Positions 1 through 5,734 of a DNA stretch of 5,734 nt are shown piece by piece. This DNA is from an uncultured Phycisphaerales bacterium (GTDB taxonomy: Bacteria > Planctomycetota > Phycisphaerae > Phycisphaerales > SM1A02): the NCBI GenBank assembly GCA_946886375.1, contig CAMPIL010000243.1, forward strand, positions 1 through 5,734, written 5' to 3'. Position numbers and translations under genes: made by a program. The notes under the pieces were generated by a model, which had not been told where the DNA came from, did no database searches, and saw only the letters and a list, made by a program, of their open reading frames with translations. Each line of letters begins with the position of its first letter. Position 1 is the first letter of the stretch.

Positions 1-841
1 CGCCAAGGAAGATCGTTGCGGGTTTGAAGTTATGCGGCAGGAAGCCGAGCACCGAGCCGAGCAGGCCGAGTGAAAGAACTAGACGCGCACCGACCAGCAC
101 GCCATTGTCGGACATCAGTTCTTCCGACGAGGCAGGCGGAATCATGAGCATACAGATGGCGAGCAAACCGGCCGCCACGATGCCGGTGACGCCTGAGAGC
201 AGCCCGTCCAATCCGTCAATGAGGTTGGCCGCGTTGCACCCGCCCAGCACGAACAGCGCGATGATGGTCGTGCCGGTCCAATACACCGCGTCGATGTGCA
301 GATCGCCCAGCGGCGTGGGAACAAGAAACTGCAGATTCTCGCTGCCGAACATGGGATCAAGCACGCCCTTGGCGACGTTGACGCCGACGCTTTCGATCGC
401 CAGTGCCGCGGCGGCGACCAGTTGGCCTGCGATTTTCAAACGCGGGTCCCAGCCCCACACGTCATCCGCCAAGCCGGTGAAGGTGATCGCCACCATGCCG
501 ATGACGACCGCAATGGGCACCTGCACGAAGCTCGCCGGCACGTTTTCAACGCTCACGTAACTCACGCCGATGGCGACAATCAGGCCCGCAAAGACGGCCA
601 GGCCGCCCAAGTACGCCACGGGCACCGCATGCGCCTTGCGCTTGAAATCCGGCCGATCCACAATGCCGAACACTTCGGCGATTCGCGCGACCAGCGGAGT
701 GATCAACAGCGTGACGAGAAACGCCGCAATGAACACCGGCGCGTATCCATTCAGCAGATTGATGGGCGACGTGATCGCCTCGACGGAATTCGCGGAGGCG
801 TCCGCCGAAACGGGAGCGGCTTGGCCGAGCAACCGAATCAT
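1..841 (-). CDS. WecA/MraY-family undecaprenyl-phosphate sugar-1-phosphate transferase, C-terminus cut by the window edge
   Basis: This integral membrane enzyme would transfer a sugar-1-phosphate (in relatives GlcNAc-1-P or similar) from a UDP-sugar to undecaprenyl phosphate, the first step of a lipid-linked glycan. My translation gives 280 residues before the left edge, with no stop. Family motifs appear in order: RKAHAVPVAYLGG (68-80), the Mg-binding aspartate pair in GLADDVWGWDP (D126, D127), NAANLIDGLDGL (203-214), and GFLPHNFKPATIFLG (266-280). The last motif breaks off just where the family's conserved GDSGS-like segment should begin. Hydrophobic stretches include about 33-54, 77-97, 107-124, 136-150, 190-202, 215-235 and 248-268. 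The start is the ATG overlapping the upstream stop as ATGA, with GGAGG 7 bases before it. It is the last visible gene of the operon and is probably translationally coupled to the SDR gene. All active-site motifs that can be seen are intact. The family is certain; the sugar is not, and the MraY, WecA, TagO and WbpL-like branches cannot be separated here, though the context argues against peptidoglycan MraY. Confidence 0.93.
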   Translation of the reverse strand, partial: MIRLLGQAAPVSADASANSVEAITSPINLLNGYAPVFIAAFLVTLLITPLVARIAEVFGIVDRPDFKRKAHAVPVAYLGGLAVFAGLIVAIGVSYVSVENVPASFVQVPIAVVIGMVAITFTGLADDVWGWDPRLKIAGQLVAAAALAIESVGVNVAKGVLDPMFGSENLQFLVPTPLGDLHIDAVYWTGTTIIALFVLGGCNAANLIDGLDGLLSGVTGIVAAGLLAICMLMIPPASSEELMSDNGVLVGARLVLSLGLLGSVLGFLPHNFKPATIFLG

Positions 842-1854
842 GCCGGGGCCTCCATTATCACCGATGGACGCGACTGCGCCGAGCGGGAAATGTCGTTGGC
901 CAAGTCAAGGATCGTCTGCACCAGCGGAATCGCCGGTCGAAACCCGACGGCCTGCCGGATGCGCGTCAGGTCAGGTTTGCGTTCGCGCAGGTCGTCGAAT
1001 CCCGCGCCGAAGGCTTCCTCGTACGGAACGTGCTCGATGGTTGATTGACTGTGCAACGTGCTGCGCACCAGTTCAGCCAGCGCGCGAATCTGGACGGGGG
1101 CGTCGTTGCCCAAGTTGAACACGCGCCCGGCGCATGGTGGGGTGGCCAGCAATCGGGGCAGCGCTTCGATGACGTCGCGCACATCGCAGAAGCAGCGCGA
1201 CTGCGTTCCATCGCCGTGCACCTGCAGGGGCTTGCCGGCCAGTGCGGCGGCGACAAAGCGCGGCAGCACCATGCCGTACTCGCCCACCTGCCGTGGACCG
1301 ACGGTGTTGAAGAACCGAACGATGACCACCGGCAGCGCGTGCTGACGGTGGTACGCCAGCGCGAGGTATTCATCAATGGCCTTGGAGCACGCGTAGGACC
1401 AGCGGCTGAAGATCGTGGGGCCGTACACCACGTCATCGTCCTCGGCGAATGGCGATTTGGAGCCCTTGCCGTACACTTCCGACGTGGACGCCAGCATCGT
1501 TGGCGTTGAACGCCGCGCCGCGAATTGCAGCAGCGCGGAAGTTTCCAGCACATTGGTTTCGATCGTGTGGATGGGGTGCTCGATCACCAGCCGCACGCCG
1601 ACTGCCGCGGCGAGATGGTAAATCTCCGAGAATTCCCCGGGCGTGAATTCGCCGACGGCGTCGGACACGTTGCGATGAATGAAGGTGAGGTGCGCGGGAT
1701 CGACCGCGGCGAGGTTTTCGCGCCGGCCTGTCGAGAGATTGTCGACCACCACGACGTGATCGCCGCGCCCCACGAGGCGTTCCACCAGGTGCGAGCCAAT
1801 GAAACCAGCCCCACCCGTCACGAGACAGACGCGCTGGGTGGGGCTGGATTTCAT
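838..1854 (-). CDS. NAD-dependent nucleotide-sugar epimerase/decarboxylase (extended SDR family, UDP-xylose synthase/GalE-like)
   Basis: This is a soluble cytoplasmic enzyme of 338 residues, normal for the family, which oxidises a UDP- or dTDP-sugar at C4 through bound NAD before epimerisation, decarboxylation or dehydration. The N-terminal Rossmann fold carries GGAGFIG (14-20, the GxxGxxG loop), then VVVVDN with D38, the usual NAD-ribose acid, and NLSTGRREN (39-47). YHLAAAVG (79-86) follows. The catalytic region has STSEVYG (123-129) and YACSK (Y154, K158). FFNTVGPR (181-188) and GDGTQSRCF (214-222) are typical of the substrate-binding half. The glutamate in TSEVYG and the RWSY context resemble UDP-glucuronate decarboxylases and the ArnA dehydrogenase domain more than classic GalE, so UDP-xylose synthase is a possible role; a UDP-HexNAc 4-epimerase is the main alternative. 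The start ATG has GGAG 10 bases upstream. It follows the Wzc-like gene by 55 bases and its stop overlaps the start of the WecA-like gene. The family call is firm; the substrate is inference. Confidence 0.93.
   Translation of the reverse strand: MKSSPTQRVCLVTGGAGFIGSHLVERLVGRGDHVVVVDNLSTGRRENLAAVDPAHLTFIHRNVSDAVGEFTPGEFSEIYHLAAAVGVRLVIEHPIHTIETNVLETSALLQFAARRSTPTMLASTSEVYGKGSKSPFAEDDDVVYGPTIFSRWSYACSKAIDEYLALAYHRQHALPVVIVRFFNTVGPRQVGEYGMVLPRFVAAALAGKPLQVHGDGTQSRCFCDVRDVIEALPRLLATPPCAGRVFNLGNDAPVQIRALAELVRSTLHSQSTIEHVPYEEAFGAGFDDLRERKPDLTRIRQAVGFRPAIPLVQTILDLANDISRSAQSRPSVIMEAPA
849..853 (-). promoter_or_regulatory. Shine-Dalgarno site of the WecA-like gene, inside the SDR gene
   Basis: GGAGG on the minus strand lies 7 bases before the ATG at 839-841. 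It sits inside the last codons of the SDR gene and fixes the start of the WecA-like gene at the ATGA overlap, the typical layout for translational coupling. Confidence 0.8.
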
Positions 1855-1864
1855 GGATGACGTG

Positions 1865-1868
1865 CTCC
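1865..1868 (-). promoter_or_regulatory. Probable Shine-Dalgarno site of the SDR gene
   Basis: GGAG on the minus strand lies 10 bases before the ATG at 1852-1854. The spacing is slightly long, but it is the only good purine-rich match in the 55-base gap, and it fits a start that places the GxxGxxG loop near residue 14, as expected for the family. Confidence 0.55.
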
Positions 1869-1881
1869 GTGGAGAAACGAT

Positions 1882-1916
1882 CGATCACCGCCTTGCCGTG
1901 CCGTGCCGATCACGCC
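1882..1916. repeat. Short nested direct repeats at the end of the Wzc-like gene
   Basis: On the plus strand TGCCG occurs three times in tandem (1894-1908). The array is flanked by near-identical copies CGATCACCGCC (1882-1892) and CGATCACGCC (1907-1916). The right copy overlaps the stop codon of the Wzc-like gene. It forms no inverted repeat and looks like a local slippage duplication. Confidence 0.4.
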
Positions 1917-4123
1917 GCAGAGCGGTCGGTGTATTCGGCCATGGTGAGGTAGTTCTTCTTCATGTACCCGCCGGCGATGCCGCGCGGACGGTTGAGCAAC
2001 AAGCCCAGCATCTCACACTGGGCATCGGAGAGCCGGTGCATCATGCGCGCGATCAGGCCGCGATGATCCTGGTGTGCGCGGACGACCAGCACGGCGGCGT
2101 CCACCTTGTTGGCCAGGATCAGCGCATCGCCGGAGACAACCGCCGGCGGCGTGTCGAACAGGATCAGATCGTACTTGCCGCGCAGTTCAGCGAGCATGCT
2201 GTCCATGGCGGCAGTGTTCAGCCGATCCGAGACGCGACTGGCCGGGGTTCCCGCGCTGATCACGCCGATGCCATCGGCATCGACGATCACTTCGCTGGCG
2301 CGAGCCGAGTTGCTCAGCACATCTGCCAGGCCCGGGCCGTCCGAGGCGACATCCATCGCCTGGGCCAGGCGCGGACGGCGGAAGTTGGCGTCGATGACCA
2401 GCACGCGCTTGCCCGCGGCGGCGGCGGCGGCGGCGATGTTGGTCGCCACCGTCGTCGTACCGGAGCCGGGCATGCAGCCCACCAGCAGCAGCGACTGGTG
2501 CCCGTTGCGGTCGAGCATCGGGAACAGCGCCGTGGCCGTCTGGCGGTACGATTCCGCCAGCACGCTCGTGGGATACTTCCGCACCACCAGTTCCGCGTTG
2601 GGGGTCTTGGTGGGGTCGTCGTCCAGATCGGGCACGCTGCCAAGCACGTGGGCGCCGGGCAACACGGCCAGATCGCTTGGGCTCTTGACGCGCTGGTCCA
2701 TCAGTTCGCGCAGGAACACCAGGCCGATGGTCAGGCCCAGACTCACCAGCACACCCAAAGGAATAATGATTTCCGGTTCAGGGAAGGACAGATCGCGCGG
2801 CGTGAGCGCTTTCTGCGCCAGGCGAACGCGCGAGGCGTCTGCACGGAACCGCATGAGTTCCACTTCGTTGATCAGTTCAAGGTCGGCCCCGCGCTTGGCT
2901 TCAAGATGCTCGCGGCGAACCTTGAGCGCTTCGTACTGAGACTGCTCGGCCGCCAGGTCCTTGAGCATGACGTTCATTTTTTCCAGTTCGTCATCGAGCT
3001 TGGCCACCGTGCTGCCATACCGCTCAACGTCATTGGCGTACTGCCGGGCCTTCGCCTCAAGGTTTCGGTGGATGATTTCCTTGACCTTGGCGTCGTACTG
3101 CTCTTCGTAAGCGCGCACACGGTCGCGCGCGTTCTGCAGCATTGAGTCGTTCGCATCACGAATCTGCTCCAGCCGGCGCAACTCGCCGTTCTGGAACTGG
3201 AGGCTTTCGATCAGGGTCATCAGCGTGGGGTCGTGCTCAGCCTCGAACAGGTCCATGGAAGTGGGCTCCAGCGTGCCGCGCAATTGCTCGTTCACGATGG
3301 AGAGGCTGGATTGCGAGACGCTGAGGGCTGAAGACACTTCCGCGAGTTGCTTGGTCAATTCCTGTGCGCGGAAGGCCTGGGCGCTGCGATACACAGCCTC
3401 GAGGTCGGTCATGTTCGCCGCCTTGATCCTGTTCTTCATATCCTGAGCCAGATCCATCAATTCGCGCTCGGTGACTTGGGACTGGTTGCGGAACAACGTC
3501 AGGTTGCGGTCATAGACGCCGCGATCGCGGGCTTCGCGGTTTTCCATGTATGCCTTGGAAATGGCGTTGAGGACGATCGGCACATCGTCCTTGTAGTGGG
3601 TGGACCAGTTCAGCGTGAACAGGTTACTGGCGCGGACCGGACCGGCGCCGATGTCTTCTTTCAGTTCATCCACCGCCTCAAGGTTGTCGAATGTTTCGCG
3701 GCCGTCGCTGCTGGTCTTGAGGAACTTCTTGTGCCACTCGGTCTGAAGGACATCGGGATTCTTCATCGCGATGTCGAGGATTTCGCGACTGGTGAGCATG
3801 AACGTCTCGGTCTGCGCGATTCGGTAGACCATTTCGTCGTTGGTCCATTCGACAATGCCGACCTGCCCGGCGGTTTGCAGGCCCGGCTGAACCTCGAACA
3901 GCACCTGGCCCCCATAGAGCGGGTAAATCTTGAGGATGGCGAAATACGAAACCACGCCCAGAATGCCGCCCGCAAAGATGGAGACGATGATGGCGACTAC
4001 GTGACGCCGCAGCACGCGGATGGGATCGATGCTGGTGGCCATGGTCGCGGGCCTGAGGCCTCTGGACTGCGTCGCAGTCTGCCCGCGTGCGGGAATCTGG
4101 CGTGGTGGGGTTGCAGTGCTCAT
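1910..4123 (-). CDS. Wzz/Wzc-type polysaccharide co-polymerase with degenerate BY-kinase (P-loop) domain
   Basis: A 737-residue inner-membrane protein with the architecture of Wzc-type chain-length regulators and about their usual length. Order: a Ser/Thr/Arg-rich cytoplasmic tail (1-40); membrane segment 1 (about 41-64); a Wzz-like region followed by a long, charged, coiled-coil-prone periplasmic part (about 190-430); PEPEIIIP leading into membrane segment 2 (about 452-470); then a cytoplasmic P-loop domain. In that domain, Walker A is GCMPGSGTTT (549-558) with T556 in place of the lysine; Walker A' is VLVIDANFRRP (574-584), DxN instead of DxD; Walker B is LILFDTPP (D657); and the ExxRxxR motif reads ESYRQTA (524-530), losing its last arginine. 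The C-terminus has tyrosines Y720, Y725 and Y731. In intact relatives, cycles of tyrosine autophosphorylation and oligomerisation control capsule or exopolysaccharide export; here catalysis is doubtful. The start is supported by AGGAAG just upstream; M28 is a weaker alternative. It lies 53 bases after the TPR gene. Confidence 0.92.
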   Translation of the reverse strand: MSTATPPRQIPARGQTATQSRGLRPATMATSIDPIRVLRRHVVAIIVSIFAGGILGVVSYFAILKIYPLYGGQVLFEVQPGLQTAGQVGIVEWTNDEMVYRIAQTETFMLTSREILDIAMKNPDVLQTEWHKKFLKTSSDGRETFDNLEAVDELKEDIGAGPVRASNLFTLNWSTHYKDDVPIVLNAISKAYMENREARDRGVYDRNLTLFRNQSQVTERELMDLAQDMKNRIKAANMTDLEAVYRSAQAFRAQELTKQLAEVSSALSVSQSSLSIVNEQLRGTLEPTSMDLFEAEHDPTLMTLIESLQFQNGELRRLEQIRDANDSMLQNARDRVRAYEEQYDAKVKEIIHRNLEAKARQYANDVERYGSTVAKLDDELEKMNVMLKDLAAEQSQYEALKVRREHLEAKRGADLELINEVELMRFRADASRVRLAQKALTPRDLSFPEPEIIIPLGVLVSLGLTIGLVFLRELMDQRVKSPSDLAVLPGAHVLGSVPDLDDDPTKTPNAELVVRKYPTSVLAESYRQTATALFPMLDRNGHQSLLLVGCMPGSGTTTVATNIAAAAAAAGKRVLVIDANFRRPRLAQAMDVASDGPGLADVLSNSARASEVIVDADGIGVISAGTPASRVSDRLNTAAMDSMLAELRGKYDLILFDTPPAVVSGDALILANKVDAAVLVVRAHQDHRGLIARMMHRLSDAQCEMLGLLLNRPRGIAGGYMKKNYLTMAEYTDRSAA
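2414..2434 (-). repeat. Seven-alanine GCC-type triplet run within the Wzc-like gene
   Basis: Six GCC codons and one GCG code for alanines 564-570, in the helix just after the Walker A loop. The perfect triplet run could change length by slippage while keeping the frame. It is part of the coding sequence, not a separate element. Confidence 0.75.
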
Positions 4124-4128
4124 GGTGA

Positions 4129-4134
4129 CTTCCT
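4129..4134 (-). promoter_or_regulatory. Shine-Dalgarno site of the Wzc-like gene
   Basis: AGGAAG on the minus strand precedes the ATG at 4121-4123; the AGGA core is 7 bases from the start. It favours this start over the internal methionine at residue 28, which has only a weak AGG upstream. Confidence 0.7.
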
Positions 4135-4176
4135 ACATCAGTTCTACGGCCGTTGATCGGACCAAATTTCTGAATT

Positions 4177-5734
4177 TCAGCGGCCGCGGCGAGCCGCAAT
4201 CTCGGCTTGCAGCCGATCCATCTTGCCTTTCAGGAACGCGTCGGGATTCATACGTGCAGCTTCCTCGAGGTTGTGCGTGGCGCCCGTGATGTCGCCTGAC
4301 ATGAATTGCGACGCAGCCAGGTGGAAAAGCGCGATGGCCGATCGTTGCGCCCGAATGCTGTCCTGCAGCACCTGCTGGCCCTTCTCAACCTGCCCGGCCA
4401 GCACGTACACCCAGCCCACCGTATCCAGCACCGACCAGTCATCCTTCTGAGCCAGTCGGTGCGCCTTTTCCGCATAGGGCAGGGCCCGAGCAGGCTCCTT
4501 CAATTCATCGGCTAACAGGTACGCAACATTATTCAGGGCGTCGAGTCTTTCCGGATGGGTTTTGATGACCGCCTCATACAGATCGGCGGCTTCCTTGAGC
4601 GCCGCTGTGCCATAGAGATAGGTCGCCAACTCCAATTGCAGGTCAATGCGGAAGGATTCCTCTTCCGGCGGGCACTGGGCTACAGCCTGCCGCTGCAGTT
4701 CAATTCCACGGGTCATCTTGGGATCGCCCGTCGCCAGCCACAGCCTGGAGAGTCCGTGAAGCATGTACACGTCAGGCTTGCCGCCGCACAATTCCAGCAC
4801 AAACTGCTCAGCCGCCGATCCATCCACCTGCGAAGGGTTATCGGCACGTCCGAAGACGATGGACACAGGCTGGAACCAGTAGGAGATATCCGAAGCCTTC
4901 GCCTTTCCGTCCTTGAACTGCTGCTGTCGCGTGGCATACGCCAGGCGAAGTTGCTCGACGGCTGCATCGCGGTTCTTGGCGCAGTGCAGCGCGCGGGCGT
5001 ACGCCTCGCGCAGGAATGGATTACTTTCCATGTCCTGCATGCGCGTTTTCATCTTCTCAGCCAAGCCCTCGCAATCCGGCGCGGGCATGGCGAACGTGGC
5101 GTCGGCGACCTTCAGCAATGACATGCCGACGGGATTCAGTTCAAACGCCTTGGAGTACGCATCAAGGGCCAGCGTCGGATCGCCCTTGGTGAGTTTGTAC
5201 AGATCGCCCAATGCATCATGCCAGATATGCAGAGTTGGATTGACGCGGATGCCTTCCTTGATGGCGGCGATCGCGGCTTCGCCGTTCCCCTGGTCGTAGT
5301 AGATCTGGGTCAGTTCGCGGCGGGCGGCATGGTTGCTGGGAAAGCGGTCAAGCAGCCGGCGCAACTCGCCGATCGCGCCGCCGATGTCGCCTTTCTCCTT
5401 GAGCAGGTTGACGCGCATGACGCCGACTTCCGGAATGCCGACGCGCACCTTCTCGATTTCCTCCAACGTGTGCAGGCCGTCATCGAGCACGGCGGTGCGG
5501 CCGGTTCGCCTGGCTTCCTTCAGCAACATCTGGGCGAACAGCAACCGGGGCGTGGGGTTCGATGGGTCCATGATGAACGCGCGGCTGAGCGTCTCACGCT
5601 GCTGGGCGAACTTGCGTTCGGCGCCGGCGGTGTCGCCCTTGGCCAATAGTTCATCGGCGCGGCCTTCAGCGATCGACGACGCGAGCATGGCCGTCGTCAC
5701 GTCGTCGCCGTTCTGCGCGACGATCTCGCTGAGG
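4177..5734 (-). CDS. TPR-repeat protein, N-terminus beyond the window edge
   Basis: The reading frame is open to the right edge. The first in-window candidate start, a GTG at 5698-5700, has no clear ribosome site, and 11 more in-frame codons precede it without a stop, so the true start probably lies outside. Numbering from that GTG gives 507 residues. Helical TPR pairs can be read at about 88-121, 122-155, 156-190, 352-383, 385-418, 421-453 and 454-486, with the usual small residues and closing prolines (RFPSN, RVNPT, ELNPV, THPER, RMNPD). The late repeats contain LNNVAYLL and LDTVGW, a pattern common in large TPR proteins of exopolysaccharide loci. The middle (about 200-350) is less repeat-like and holds all four cysteines. 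TPRs bind other proteins, so a scaffold or assembly role in polysaccharide production is likely from the neighbours. No enzymatic motif is seen. Signal peptide and location cannot be judged without the N-terminus. PrsT-like proteins of exosortase systems are one possible relative, unproven. Confidence 0.88.
   Translation of the reverse strand, partial: LSEIVAQNGDDVTTAMLASSIAEGRADELLAKGDTAGAERKFAQQRETLSRAFIMDPSNPTPRLLFAQMLLKEARRTGRTAVLDDGLHTLEEIEKVRVGIPEVGVMRVNLLKEKGDIGGAIGELRRLLDRFPSNHAARRELTQIYYDQGNGEAAIAAIKEGIRVNPTLHIWHDALGDLYKLTKGDPTLALDAYSKAFELNPVGMSLLKVADATFAMPAPDCEGLAEKMKTRMQDMESNPFLREAYARALHCAKNRDAAVEQLRLAYATRQQQFKDGKAKASDISYWFQPVSIVFGRADNPSQVDGSAAEQFVLELCGGKPDVYMLHGLSRLWLATGDPKMTRGIELQRQAVAQCPPEEESFRIDLQLELATYLYGTAALKEAADLYEAVIKTHPERLDALNNVAYLLADELKEPARALPYAEKAHRLAQKDDWSVLDTVGWVYVLAGQVEKGQQVLQDSIRAQRSAIALFHLAASQFMSGDITGATHNLEEAARMNPDAFLKGKMDRLQAEIAARRGR

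Noticed and set aside
296..1048. Plus-strand open frame of 250 codons opposite the WecA-like gene
   Set aside because: It is antisense to clear WecA/MraY motifs, and its Arg/His/Asp-rich translation looks like shadow sequence.
1799..3145. Long plus-strand open frame of 448 codons opposite the Wzc-like and SDR genes
   Set aside because: It lies antisense to well-supported genes, its translation is rich in His, Arg, Gln and Ala with no recognisable domain, and GC-rich coding DNA commonly leaves such open antisense frames.
3347..4156. Plus-strand open frame of 269 codons opposite the N-terminal half of the Wzc-like gene
   Set aside because: It is a shadow of the membrane and coiled-coil coding region; no domain is recognised and it crosses the gene's start and ribosome site.
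4164..4177. AAATT/AATTT inverted repeat after the TPR gene as a possible terminator
   Set aside because: The stem is only five A/T pairs with no GC stem or T run, too weak to stop transcription, and it sits inside a tightly packed operon.
4555..5121. Plus-strand open frame of 188 codons opposite the TPR gene
   Set aside because: The opposite strand has a continuous TPR protein, and this translation shows no family features.
5698..5700. GTG as the true start of the TPR gene
   Set aside because: The frame stays open to the window edge and no ribosome site precedes the GTG, so a start beyond the edge is more likely.

Overview
The window holds four genes, all on the minus strand, packed tightly as one likely operon for making a surface or secreted polysaccharide. 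In transcription order (right to left) they are: a tetratricopeptide-repeat (TPR) protein whose start lies beyond the right edge; a large Wzz/Wzc-type chain-length regulator with a cytoplasmic tyrosine-kinase-like domain; an NAD-dependent nucleotide-sugar epimerase/decarboxylase of the extended SDR family; and a WecA/MraY-type polyprenyl-phosphate sugar-1-phosphate transferase that runs off the left edge. The gaps are 53 and 55 bases, and the last pair overlaps by 4 bases (ATGA). No stretch above 300 bases lacks a gene. I see no tRNA, rRNA, CRISPR array, insertion sequence or convincing terminator.

The organism is a GC-rich bacterium with purine-rich Shine-Dalgarno sites. A Wzc-like fused co-polymerase/kinase beside a polyprenyl-phosphate sugar transferase suggests a Gram-negative-type envelope. 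The style of the proteins reminds me of Planctomycetota, but that is an impression and not a result.

Inferred joint function: the SDR enzyme makes or converts a UDP-sugar; the WecA-like enzyme transfers a sugar-1-phosphate to undecaprenyl phosphate to start a lipid-linked unit; the Wzc-like protein sets chain length or export; the TPR protein probably serves as a scaffold. No flippase, polymerase, outer-membrane exporter or ordinary glycosyltransferase is visible here, so the pathway must continue outside the window.

The most unusual point is the kinase-like domain. Its Walker A loop has threonine where the nucleotide-binding lysine belongs, its Walker A' motif is DxN instead of DxD, and the last arginine of the ExxRxxR oligomerisation motif is alanine. 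Walker B and a small C-terminal tyrosine cluster remain. This looks like a degenerate or divergent BY-kinase. I did not find a wholly new system beyond this.
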